From: Priapulus caudatus
Taxonomy: Eukaryota; Priapulida; Priapulimorpha; Priapulimorphida; Priapulidae
DNA: 27,160 nt
Assembly: GCF_000485595.1 (NCBI RefSeq)
Contig: NW_014577860.1
Span: 79,630-106,789 of the forward strand
Direction: 5' to 3'
The translations under genes were made by a program, and so were the position numbers. A model generated the notes under the pieces. It was not told the origin of the DNA, searched no databases, and saw nothing but the letters and a program-made list of their open reading frames with translations. Below, in pieces: positions 18,446 to 27,160 of this stretch (its first letter is position 1; each line of letters begins with the position of its first letter).

Positions 18446-20390
18446 TGTAACTACACACATGCGTCTAAACAGAGGAATTGCTCCGACCTGTGATTGGAGA
18501 ATAAAAATAGACCCCGCCCACTCCCGCTGCATACGCTATTATGCTATGACCGGTAGGAACGTGTACTAACGATCATATGGAGCGAACAATTTGAGTTACA
18601 TTTCTATAAATTCTAGCTGTTATAGACACATGTCTTAGCCTTAATCTCTGTGAATTTTGAGTCTATTGAAGCACGATTAAGGTTAAAGTTAAGGTTAGAT
18701 GAGTTGAGTTTAGGCCTGGCCTATTATTATACCCATATCTGTCCAATGTAAGTCTAGTTTGTTTTTAAAGCAGTTGACCGTCTTGGCCTCGACAACAAAT
18801 GTTGGCAGTGCGTTCCACGCATTCACCACTCTTTGGCTGAAGAAGTGCTGTCGCAATTGCAGCCTGGATATATTTTTGAATAGTTTCAGGGGATTACCCC
18901 TGGTGGTTCCGGTTGCCAGTGTGAAAAATTGGTTGCTATTTATGTTTTCTTTGTCTGTTAAAATTTTGTAAGTTTCGATCAGGTCTCCCGTCTCTCTCCT
19001 CTGTTCCAGTGAATATAGACCTAAGATTTCCAGTCTCCTCTTGTATTCCAGGTTACGTATAGAGTGGACTAGCTTGGTTGCCCTCCTTTGCACTTTTTCT
19101 AACAGGTCCATATCTTTCTTATAGTAGGGTGACCAGGCTTGCACACAGTACTCTAGATAGGTGGGGTCTGATGAACGTCTTGTACTAGGATAAGGAAACA
19201 CCTTTTATCTACGTACTTGAATGTTTTCTTGATCGATCTCAGTACCCCCATCGCTTTGTTTGCTGCTCTGGTACACTGTAGAGTAGGTTTCAGGTCACTG
19301 TTTATCCATATCCCAAGGTCTTTTTCTTCAGTGATCTCATCTAACACTCTTCTTGTCCCAGCCTCATCGGTCATTGAATACTCAAACTGTTCGTTATTAC
19401 TTCCTAAATGCATCCGACGTGTAACTTTAATAGCCAATTCCTTGACCATTCACACATAATATTTAGGTCATGCTGCAGTAGCATGCAGTCCGTTGTAGTC
19501 GATATAGATTTCCAAATTTTTGTATCATCCGCAAACATTTCCATATCACAAATTACCATGTCCGGGATATCATTTACAAATACCAGGAACAGTAGTGGTC
19601 CTAGGACCGATCCTTGCGGAACCCCGCTATCTACTGAGCACCATTTCCGAGTACAGTCCTCGAACGCTCACCCTCATCTGGCGCCCCACAAGAAAGCTTT
19701 CAATCCAGTTTATGGGTGTTCCTCTTATACCATACGCTTTCAATTTCTTCAATAGCCGGCTTATGTGCGGAACCGTGTCAAATGCTTTTTGATAGTCTAA
19801 AAAGATGGTGTCGATGCAATTACCATTGTCAATGGCCTTACTCCAAGCCTCAAATGTCTCTAGGAGATTAGTCAGACAGCTCCTCCTCGACGTAAATCCA
19901 CGTTGGTGTTCTGTAAACAATTTGTTCCCATCTATGAATTTTACTACTTCATCACGCAATAGCGATTCCATGACTTTACAACACACACATGTCAGTGAAA
20001 CTGGTCTGTAGTTCTCAGCAGCCATCCTACTCCCTGTTTTGAAGATGGGAGAAATCTGCGCTTTTTTCCACGTTGTTGGTAGGGTCCCTTCCTGTAAGGA
20101 TTTTTGGAATATTAATGTAAGTGGCAATGCAAGTCCATCAGCACATTCTTTTAGCAGTTTTGGGTGTATTTCATCAGGTCCTGGTAACTTGTCTGGCTTC
20201 AGTTCTCTCAGCTTCTTTTCCACTTCCATTAGTCTAATTAATTAGCAAATATGCACGCGCAGTATCGCTCATAGGCTAATACACGCGCGGCTATGACCGG
20301 TGAAACGAAACGTCACGAATTCTATTTTTATCCTCCAATCACAGGTCGGAGAAATTCTTCTGTTTAGACGCATGTAAGATGTAACTACAC
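18446..20390. mobile_element. MULE-like inverted-repeat element enclosing a LINE
   Basis: The segment 18457-18511 is an inverted copy of 20321-20375, 52 of 55 bases identical by eye. The direct repeat TGTAACTACAC lies just outside on both sides (18446-18456 and 20380-20390, with 4 extra bases on the right). Long TIRs plus a 9-11 bp target duplication are typical of Mutator-like elements. Each TIR contains tgattggag and ataaaaatag, resembling CCAAT and TATA boxes pointing inward. No transposase is seen; the inside is mainly the CR1-like LINE. MULE assignment is inference. Confidence 0.6.
18685..20232 (-). pseudogene. CR1-like LINE, 5'-truncated, RT and C-terminus
   Basis: The minus-strand coding runs from about 20229 to 18710 in three frames. 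It starts with LRELKPDKLPGPDEIHPKLL, then SPIFKTG and NYRPVSLT, QRGF, and FLDYQKAFDTVPH. After a shift near 19640 it reads GVPQGSVLGPLLF and FADDTKIW (FADD at 19535-19524). The thumb part reads from 19449, and the C-terminal part (YLEYCVQAWSPY, then FFSQRVVNAWNALP and FKNKLD) ends at 18712. The endonuclease domain is absent, as usual for 5'-truncated CR1 copies. A taaggttaaagttaagg-type tail (18675-18700) resembles the short 3' repeat of this group. RT motifs are well kept, so the insertion is fairly young. Confidence 0.88.
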
Positions 20391-20455
20391 TATACCACAC
20401 TTGGTATAATTTTATTACTGATTGCACTACTATTAGTATTATATAAACAACATAC

Positions 20456-20743
20456 CTGTATTATCTCTGTACTAACGCGATTGCCAGCTTGCTTTCCGCG
20501 CATCTCCGTCTTCGACCCTTCAGGAGGTTTTCCGTAAGTCGCATCAGTCTTCTTGTGCAAAGACTGATGTGCCGAGCACTTGTCCGAAAATGGATTAGCC
20601 GCCTGCTGTTTAGCGCGAGAGTCTCCTTCAGTCTGGAAGAGAGCTACGCGATTCCTTACATCTCCACGATTGCTGGCTAACGACATAGAGAAATTGGACA
20701 CCTCTCTTGGGCGAAATTTGGCATTCGTTTCCCACGACGCCAT
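20456..20743 (-). CDS. ABRA: ABRA/STARS-like protein, exon 1
   Basis: First coding exon, exactly 96 codons from ATG at 20743-20741 to CAG at 20458-20456, followed by GTATGT. The N-terminus (MASWETNAKF) leads to VRNRVALFQ (29-37) and NPFSDK (50-55), then ATYGKPPEGSKTEMRGKQAG (68-87) and STEIIQ (91-96). The NPFS block, the YG-P-EG-KTE--RGK-A stretch and the helix running into exon 2 match the region just before the Costars domain in invertebrate ABRA-like proteins. With exon 2 the product is 181 residues: a short variable N-terminus plus one Costars domain, soluble, with no signal peptide or membrane segment. The start is the first ATG of the open frame. An upstream non-coding exon cannot be excluded. 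Confidence 0.88.
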
Positions 20744-20900
20744 TTGTGGAAGGCTGAAGTTTTACGGATTTACGGATACAAAACTGTCAAAAAGATACGA
20801 TAGCTGCCTTGTGTTGAAAGAAACTTCGGTGCAAATCCACTTTAGGCACCTTATATCACGAAGTATCACCCACTGATGCACAGACTTTCCTTATAATATA
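20744..20900 (-). promoter_or_regulatory. Possible 5' UTR and core promoter of the ABRA-like gene
   Basis: On the minus strand a TATA-like GATATAAGG lies at about 20857-20849, about 110 nt before the ATG, and TATATTATAAGG further up at about 20890-20901. On the plus strand the first reads CCTTATATCA, one half of an SRF CArG box (CC-A/T6-GG), notable because vertebrate ABRA is tied to SRF; the second half is not matched. No experimental start site is known. Confidence 0.3.
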
Positions 20901-20989
20901 TCAAGGATTGATGGTCAAATGTTTAACTGCCCACATAGCCATGCTAAAAAGCGCCACCTATCGGACAAAAATACTACTATTATACCACT

Positions 20990-21134
20990 AAAAATTATGT
21001 TGTGTATTTTTATTTTTATTATATGATTTATTATTAATTACCAATTGTTTATTAAGTACACTATTATTTACTAATTACATTGTTAATTACTAAATACACT
21101 ATCAATTACTAATTACTAATTACACTATTAATTA
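20990..21134. repeat. A/T-rich degenerate ATTACTA repeat
   Basis: Variations of 'attactaattacact' repeat from about 21020 to 21134, leading straight into the satellite. Confidence 0.7.
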
Positions 21135-21545
21135 CGAGAGAGGAAGCAGCGAAGCCATTAATGCCGTTAGGAGCGGAGAGAAGAAAGCCAATGATGGCTT
21201 AGATGGAGAGAGGGAAGCCGTAATGATTAAGAGGGAGAGAGGAAGCCGTGATGGTTAGCAGCGCGAGAAGAGCGAACCGTGATGTTAGAGAAAAGAGAGC
21301 TGCAGGTAGCAGTGAGGCTAGAGAAGAGGAAGCCGCTGATGCCTTAGCAGGAGAAAGGAAAGCCGTGATGGTTAGAGGCCGAAGATCGAGAAACCATGAG
21401 GGTTAGCAGGAGATGAGGAAGCCATGAGGTTAGAGGCAGAGCAGAGGAAGCTGTAATGGTTAGACGCAAGAGAGGAAGCCGGGCCGGAAGCCGCCGACAT
21501 GCCTGAGAGAGAAGGCCAGAAGCCGGTGATGTATAGAGAAGAGAG
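21135..21545 (-). repeat. 27-bp satellite A, inverted block
   Basis: Units of 'gagagaggaagccgtgatgg' plus 'ttagagg' with many indels. This is the reverse complement of the units that start after about 21550. Confidence 0.85.
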
Positions 21546-21549
21546 GAAG

Positions 21550-24285
21550 CCCATCACGCCGCCTACCCCTTCCTCTACTCCTCTGTCTAACATCACGGCT
21601 TCCTCTCTCCCTCTAACCCTCATGGCATTCCTCTCTCCCTCCTAGACCATCACGGCTTCGCTCTCTCCCTCTAACCCCATATGCTCTCCTCTCTCATCTC
21701 TCTTAACCCTCATACCTTCCTCTCTCTCCCTCTAACCATCACGGTCTCCTCTCTCCTCTAACATCACGGCTTCCATCTCTCCTGACACAGCTATCTACAC
21801 AAGGTCGCAGCACAGAATAGCTGCATACATCACGAGATGATGCCACAGCATTGCCTCTTAAAAACACAAGTTCAGTTCTACGCACCGTATACCTGACAAA
21901 GTACACGAGGTCATTGCCACAGAATATGTGTACATCACGGTGATCGATGCCACAGAATCAGTGACATCACGAGATGATGACAGATTGGCCCTTTTAAAAA
22001 CACAACGTTCAGTTTACGCACCTAGTTATACCTGACAAGTATCACGACGGTGATGCACAGAATAGTGATACACGCGCTCCCCTTCCTCTCTCCCCAGCAT
22101 CACGGCTCCCCCTTCCCTCTCTGCTATCTAACCATCACCGGCTTGCCTACTCTCCGCTCTAACCCTCATGGCCTTCCTCATACTCTCTTTAACCCTCATG
22201 GCTTCTCTCTCTCCCTCTAACCCTCATGGCTTCCTCTCTCTGCTCTAACTCTCGATGGCTTTCTCTTCCCCTCTTAAACCCTCATTGGCGTCCTCTCTCT
22301 CTCTAACCCTCATGCGCTTGCTCTCTCCCCCTAAACCCTTCATGGCTTCCACCTCTCTCTCTCTCTCTCAACCCTCAGGGCTTTCCTCTTTTCCCTCTAA
22401 CCAGTCCAACGGCTTCCTCTCTCCTCTAACCATCACGCGCTTCCTCCTCTCACTGACAAGCGGATCACCGAGGATGCACAGAATTAGTGTAACATCACGA
22501 GATTGATGCCACAGATTCGCCTCTTAAAAAACACAATGTTCAGTTTCGCACGACGTATACCTGACAAGATCACGAGGTGATGCACAGAATAGTGTACATC
22601 ACGAGATGATGCACAGAATAGTGTTACATCACGAGATGATGCCAACGAATAGTGTACATCAACGTGAGATGAATACGCACAGAATTAGTGTACATCATCG
22701 AGATTGTCGCAGCATATTGGCCTTGTTTAAAAACACAAAGCTTCAGCTTTACGCCACCGTGCATACCTGACAAGTAATCACCGAGCAGTGCAGCCACAAA
22801 TAGTGACATCACCGGCAGGTTGACGCACAGAATAGTGTTTTACATCAGCGGATTGATGCACAGCATTGGCCTTTTAAGAAAACGACGATTCAGTTTACGC
22901 ACTTATGCCTGACAAAGTATCACCGAGGTGAGCACAGAATAGTGTATTATCACGGCTCCCTTCCTCTCTCCCTCCAGCCATCACGGCCCCCTTCCTTCTC
23001 GCCATCTTAACCATCACGGCGTCCTCCTCTACTCCTCGTAACCATCAACGGCTTTCTTCTCTCGCCTCTAACCCTCATCGCTTCATCACTTTCTCTAACC
23101 CTCATGCGCTTCCTCTCTCCTTCAACCATCATGGCTTCCTTTCTCTCTCTAACCATCATGGCTTCCTCTCTCTCTCTCTAACCAGTATGGCTTCCCATCT
23201 CGCCCTCTAAACCATCATGCTTCCTCTCTCCTTCTAACCATCATGGCTTCCTCTCTCCCTAAACCATCACGGCTTCTATCTCTCCCTCTAACCCTATGCC
23301 TTGCCTCACTCTCTCTCACCTCATGGCTTTCTCCTTCTCCCTCTAACCATCATGGCTCTTCCTCTCCCTCTGACCCATCACGGCTTCCTCTCTCCCTCTA
23401 ACCATCACGCGCTTCCTCTCCTCCCTCTAACCTCATGGCCTTTCCTCACTCTCTCTAACCCTCAATGCCTTTCCTCTTCCCTCTAACCCTCATGCGTCCT
23501 CTCTCTCTAAACCCTCATGGCTTCTCTCTCCCTCTAACCCCCATGGCCCTTTCCTCTCTCGTCTCTAACCCTCATACGGCTTTCCTCTTTCTCCCTCTAA
23601 CCATCACGGCCTTCCTCCTCCCTCTAACCATCACGGCTTCATTCCTCTCTCCTGGACAAGGTATGCCGCAGGTGCATGCACAACAGATAGTGTACATCAC
23701 AAGAATGATGCACAGATTGCCGCCCTATTCTTGAAAAAAAAAAAAAACACAAGTTCAGTATTTACGCCCGTATACCTGACAAGTATTCACGAAGGTGATG
23801 CACAGTAGGTGTACATCACGAGATGATGCCACAGAATAGGTGACATCACGAGATGATGCACAGAACATGTACATCACGCAGAGGATGCAACAGAATAGTG
23901 TACATCAGCGAATGAGCCCACAGCATTGGCCTTTTTAAAAACACAAGTTCAGTTTACGCACCGTTATGTACCTGACAAGCTATCACGAGGGTGTGACAGA
24001 ATAGTGTATATCACGGCCTCCCCCGTCCTCTCTCCCTCCAGCCAATCACGGCTCCCCCTTCCTCTCTCTCCCTCTAACATCACGCGCTTCCTCTTTCCCT
24101 CTAACCCTCATGGCCTTCCCTGCACTCTCTACTAACCCTCATGGTTTCGCTCTCTCACCTCTTAAACCCTCATGCTTCCTCTCTCTCTCTAACTCTCATG
24201 GCTTTCTCTCTCTCCCTCTAACCCTCATGGCGTCCTCTCTCTCTAACCCTCATGGCTTTCTCTCTCCCTCTAACCCTCATGGCAT
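21550..24285 (+). repeat. Interleaved satellites A (27 bp) and B (about 29 bp plus spacer)
   Basis: A-units (TTCCTCTCTCCCTCTAACCA then TCACGGC, or CCTCATGGC) fill about 21550-21785, 22075-22455, 22950-23650 and 24010-24285. Between them lie B blocks (21785-22075, 22455-22950, 23650-24010). B is made of 'catcacgagatgatg' and 'cacagaatagtgta', with a spacer 'taaaaacacaagttcagttt' and 'acgcaccgtatacctgacaa' repeated about seven times. CATCA-cgaga-TGATG is a small hairpin. Unit-level indels are frequent. Open frames within are artefacts of repetition. Confidence 0.88.
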
Positions 24286-24318
24286 ATATATATATATAAT
24301 ATTATATATATAGATAAT
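24284..24318. repeat. TA microsatellite ending the satellite
   Basis: Alternating TA tract directly after the last A-unit. The stretch to 24780 is unassigned, with only a short palindrome (ctgcatatatgcag, about 24703-24716). Confidence 0.85.
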
Positions 24319-24784
24319 ATGATGGCAGGTGACTTCGTGAAGTACGCGCGGGGAGAGGAACACACATAACTAGAATTTATGAACTGTCGTTATGCCACTG
24401 CGGCCGATTAAACTCGGACGCTCAGGAGAGCATGGCTGAAATAGTTTTCTACTCATTATCGCTGCATTTTCGGTGAGCTTTTTTAGCCTTATTGTGGCAT
24501 TCAGTGTTCTTTATTGATGCCTTTGCAATGGATTTCGGTGTATTTTTGGTGTATTTGTAAAGTATCGGATGTCCAGACATAATTGAGTAAACAACATTTA
24601 TTCGTGCTTAGCATAACTGCCGAGCCCAGAAGAGGAACTGCTTTAATAACAGTCTACATACGCCGGGTAAAAGCGTAGCTGATGTGGGCCTACAAGGTTA
24701 GTTCTGCATATATGCAGGCCCGTAAGCCAGCTTTCTATTGGGTGGCGCTTCGTTTTTCAATGTTGGCAATTTGCTCAGGCAGGA

Positions 24785-25256
24785 GCGGCGTACCAGGATT
24801 TGTATGCAGGGGGGCTAAACCGTAACATAGTTGCTGACCGCGGCACGCGAAAGGGGGGCGTCTGGCGGCTTTTAAAAAATTTAAGGCCCTCCAGAAATTT
24901 TTTAAAATTACAGCCCCCTCAGCATGCGTTTTCTGCGCGAGCAAGGCGGGGGCTCCGGCACTCCCGGACCCCCCCAGCTACACGTCCCCTGCTCGGGCGC
25001 CGGAACGACCAGACGAGCAGAGCAACGCGAACCGAGCGGCGCGGGGAGGGGTTGCAGGGTGGTGTTCACTGTTCACCCTCCCGCACGAATGGAGATTTTT
25101 GCAATTATTACACCTAAAATCGGGGCGGACCTAAGCCGTCTGAAATTCTTGCCAAATTAAAAAAAAAAAAAATCTTTAGGGGGCTTCGGGGAGGGGCTCA
25201 GCGAAGGGGCGCCGTTTCGTCTCGAACCCCCGAACCCCCCCTGGCCCTTACGAGGC
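24785..25256. mobile_element. GC-rich element with CGTA..CCAGG ends
   Basis: The left end is GGCGTACCAGGATTTG followed by a G-run. The right end, reverse-complemented, reads TCGTAAGGGCCAGGGGGGG. Ends of the form GCGTAGCCAGG with G-runs are common on invertebrate DNA transposon remnants. It contains two A/T tracts (about 24872-24910 and 25157-25172) and no convincing protein. No target duplication was found. Confidence 0.4.
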
Positions 25257-25600
25257 TGTAATGTTACATCACCCTTTCTTTTACAAGAAAGATTGTTACT
25301 TCAATCATGAGTAAAAACTGAACTTAAAGACCTTCGAATTATGGCTATCGAGTAGTAACCAACATGACATATAACTGTTATGCTGTAATAGTCCTGCTTG
25401 GCGACATTTTCCACCGCTAACTGTCAATTACATTCTACAGTCCAACACTGACTGTTCACCAAACTGAACAGCTAACAGTTAGTTAACCGAATATCCAACC
25501 GAATTAAAACTATGCCCACAATATCAAAAGTATACAACCACGTATGCCCATTGCCGTTCTTCACATACACAAATGCCTGACTGTATGCATAGTTTGTGCA
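25257..25600. other. Unassigned sequence
   Basis: A/T-balanced DNA with no ORF or clear repeat, apart from tandem 'actg/aacag' variants near 25417-25480. Confidence 0.4.
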
Positions 25601-25720
25601 TGTCCAGCCCTAGCTGTACGTTTGTATCGATGCTGCGACCACTGATCTCTACTAATATTAATCTGCGATAGGGCATGGCCTACGTGTCAAGTGACGCAAA
25701 CACATCCGCCATGCCGCCCT
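25601..25720 (+). mobile_element. LTR fragment related to the right-hand retrotransposon
   Basis: TGTCCAGCCCTAG and the following 'tttgtatcgatgctg' match 26841-26877. Further on, 'gtgacgca-acatccg' resembles 26894-26919, with an extra 'actgatctctac' insert in this copy. It starts with TG like the intact LTR. It looks like the 5' part of a diverged LTR. Confidence 0.55.
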
Positions 25721-25858
25721 ACTCCCAAAAGTATAGGATCCGCATCTAGCTGCGAGCGACTACTAACATAGCATGGTCCTGCGCTCGACAAGTTCCACTC
25801 GCTGTTACACTGACCGCCGCGACGCGGCGCCGCTCACTTAACGGCGGAGTGCCGAACT

Positions 25859-25859
25859 N
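25859..25859. other. Single N (assembly gap or ambiguous base)
   Basis: The only undetermined base, placed exactly where unique DNA meets the satellite at 25860. The join may be artificial. Confidence 0.95.
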
Positions 25860-26470
25860 AGGGAGAAGCTGGTGGAGAAGGAGGAGGGGGAGAAGCTGGT
25901 GGAGAAGGAGGAGGGGGAGAAGCTGGTGGAGAATGAGGAAGGAGACCCCTTCCTCCTTCTCCACCAGCTTCTCCCTTCTCCCCCTCCTCCCCCACCAGCT
26001 CCCTTCTCTCCCTCCTTCTCCCCTTCCTCCTTCTCCACCAGCTTCTCCACCTCCTCCTTCTCCACCAGCTTCTCCTTTCTCCCCTTCCTCCTTCTCCACC
26101 AGCTTCTCCCCTCCTCCTTTTCCGCCAGCTTCTCCCTTCTCCCCCTCCTCCTTCTCCACCAGCTTCTCCCCTCCTCCTTCTCCACCAGCTTTTCCCTTCT
26201 CCCCCTCCTCCTTCTTCACTAGCTTTTCCCCTCCTCCTTCTTTACCAGCTTCTCCCTTCTCTCCCTCCTCCTCCACCAGCTCCCTTCTCCCCCCTCCTTC
26301 TCCCCTTCCTCCTCCTCCACCAGCTTCTCCCCCTCCTCCTTCTCCACCAGCTTCTCCATTCTCCCTCTCCTCCTCCACCAGCTTCTCCCTTCTCCCCCTC
26401 CTCCTTCTCCACCAGCTTCTCCCTTCTCCCCCTCCTCCTCCACCAGCTTCCTTCTCTCCCTCCTTCTCCC
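25860..26470. repeat. Purine/pyrimidine satellite with inversion
   Basis: 25860-25942 carries 'gagaagctggtggagaagga' and 'ggaggg' units. From about 25950 the same units run as reverse complement (ccaccagcttctcc with cctcctcc) to 26470. Unit lengths vary around 26-36 bp. Glu/Gly- and Pro/Ser-rich frames on the two strands are repeat artefacts. Confidence 0.9.
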
Positions 26471-26840
26471 CTTACTTTACTTATGAAACGACCACTATAC
26501 TTATGAAATGTATGCCTCAAACATAGCCTCATGAAATGATCACGTTGTCTCATGTAATATTGACACATTCATGGCACATTGCCTCAAACATAGTCTCAAA
26601 CTATTAATGAATGGTTAAATTAAGTAAATAATTGATTTGAATGAGGAAATAAACGGTCAAATGATGAATAGAAGAATGAAATTATGAATTGAAGTGTGAA
26701 ATTATGAATTGAATTAAGAAATAGATAATTGAATCATGAAATGAAGAAATGCTCGAATGAAGTGATGAACTTATGAATCGACCACTCAAATGCTCGAACC
26801 TCAAATGCTTGAATAGAACGATCACTGATCTCTATTGTGA
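26471..26840. repeat. A/T-rich DNA with a degenerate ATGAAATTATGAATTGAA repeat
   Basis: Short units of 'gaaattatgaattgaa' and 'atgaaatgaa' recur at about 26640-26770. Around 26480-26600 'tatgaaa(c/t)g' and 'cctcaaacatag' recur. No gene. Confidence 0.6.
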
Positions 26841-27033
26841 TGTCCAGCCCTAGTGTTTAGGTTTTGTATCGGTGCTGACTCTATGTGTGCAATGTGACGC
26901 ATGCGTGAGCGGACATCCGGAAAATAAGAAATAAAGGAGCAGCGGGAATGATACGACAGAAACGAGGTGTTATAATCTTCGGAGTTCAATTATGGTTTGA
27001 TATCATCAATCAACAAACAATAAGAACATTACA
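26841..27033 (+). mobile_element. 5' LTR of an LTR retrotransposon (193 bp)
   Basis: Begins TGTCCAGCCCTAG and ends AACATTACA, so TG...CA, and is followed directly by a primer-binding-like sequence. An AATAAA at 26930-26935 can serve as the LTR poly(A) signal. The 5' limit rests on the match to 25601. Confidence 0.68.
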
Positions 27034-27053
27034 TTGGCGACGAGGATCAAACG
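27034..27053 (+). other. Primer-binding site of the LTR retrotransposon
   Basis: TTGGCGACGAGGATCAAACG begins one base after the LTR end. TGGCGACGAGGAT is a common site in animal gypsy-type elements. The tRNA was not determined. Confidence 0.65.
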
Positions 27054-27079
27054 ATCAATAAGGAAGCACGTGAGTGAAA

Positions 27080-27160
27080 ATGCCAGCAATTCAGCTACAA
27101 CCGCCTCCGTACGAGCCGTTTGATTGCCGATCCGAAGGCAAAAATGTCCGATGGACGAAA
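27080..27160 (+). CDS. Start of gag, cut by the window edge
   Basis: ATG at 27080 (gaaaATGCC) opens 27 codons to the edge, including PPPYEPFDCRSEGKNVRWTK. A short leader, then a (Y/F)-PFD-S--W start, is usual for the Gag of Mag-like gypsy elements. It would form the particle shell. No stop is seen, so this copy may be intact beyond the window. Confidence 0.6.
   Translation, partial: MPAIQLQPPPYEPFDCRSEGKNVRWTK

Larger units (their letters stand above)
9742..20455 (-). other. 10.7-kb intron of the ABRA-like gene
   Basis: Bounded by donor CAG|GTATGT (exon ends at 20456) and acceptor GGGCAG|GTG (exon starts at 9741). Exon 1 ends with Gln codon CAG and exon 2 begins with a whole Val codon, so the intron is phase 0. 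Almost all of its recognisable content is transposon or tandem repeat, listed separately. No other spliced exon was recognised inside. Confidence 0.88.

Noticed and set aside
24800-25160. Plus-strand frames of 105 and 78 codons
   Set aside because: They lie in a GC-rich transposon-like segment with A/T tracts and show no recognisable domain.
25746-26568. Glu/Gly-rich 210-residue and Pro/Ser-rich 225-residue frames
   Set aside because: Pure satellite translation, including the N and the inversion; no non-repetitive protein segment.

Overview
This window looks like nuclear DNA of an invertebrate animal, probably marine. The evidence is a spliced single-copy type gene, CR1-like LINEs, hAT-type MITEs, Ty3/gypsy LTR elements and long minisatellites, with no operons or prokaryotic signals. 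The phylum cannot be fixed from sequence alone. Most of the DNA is transposon relic or tandem repeat. Single-base indels are frequent inside the tandem arrays and one N lies at 25859, so part of the 'decay' may be assembly noise.

Layout. 1-330 (minus): partial exon of a multicopy uncharacterised animal protein. 331-775: GT/GC microsatellite and a 158-bp tandem repeat. About 960-5200: Ty3/gypsy relic with no gag and a pol gene broken by frameshifts and a deletion between RT and RNase H; a cloverleaf-like inverted repeat lies before it and a perfect 16-bp hairpin after it. About 5479-8540: a second retroelement-like unit, a broken proline/arginine-rich zinc-finger (gag-like) reading frame followed by a purine tract and LTR-like DNA, with no pol.

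The central feature is a two-exon minus-strand gene for an actin-binding Rho-activating protein (ABRA/STARS, Costars domain). Exon 1 is 20743-20456, exon 2 is 9741-9484, and the 3' UTR runs down to a poly(A) signal at 8597-8592. The two exons join in phase 0 to give 181 residues. The 10.7-kb intron between them holds a 418-bp hAT MITE with 8-bp target duplications, a 0.77-kb pyrimidine tract, a 42-bp minisatellite interrupted by a MITE, a 190-bp hAT MITE with a perfect target duplication, fragments of at least two LINEs, and a CR1-like LINE enclosed by 55-bp inverted repeats that are themselves flanked by 11-bp direct repeats (MULE-like).

Upstream of exon 1 (higher coordinates) lie a short promoter-like stretch, then about 3.1 kb of two interleaved satellites starting with a head-to-head inversion, a GC-rich transposon-like segment (about 24785-25256), an LTR fragment, a purine/pyrimidine satellite with its own inversion beside the N, and finally the 5' LTR, primer-binding site and first 27 gag codons of another LTR retrotransposon running off the right edge.

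No CRISPR array, tRNA, rRNA or operon was found. The most unusual points are the MULE-like cage around the LINE, several small MITE types built on the same plan with different inverted motifs, the structured element at 974-1127, and the two foldback satellite junctions.
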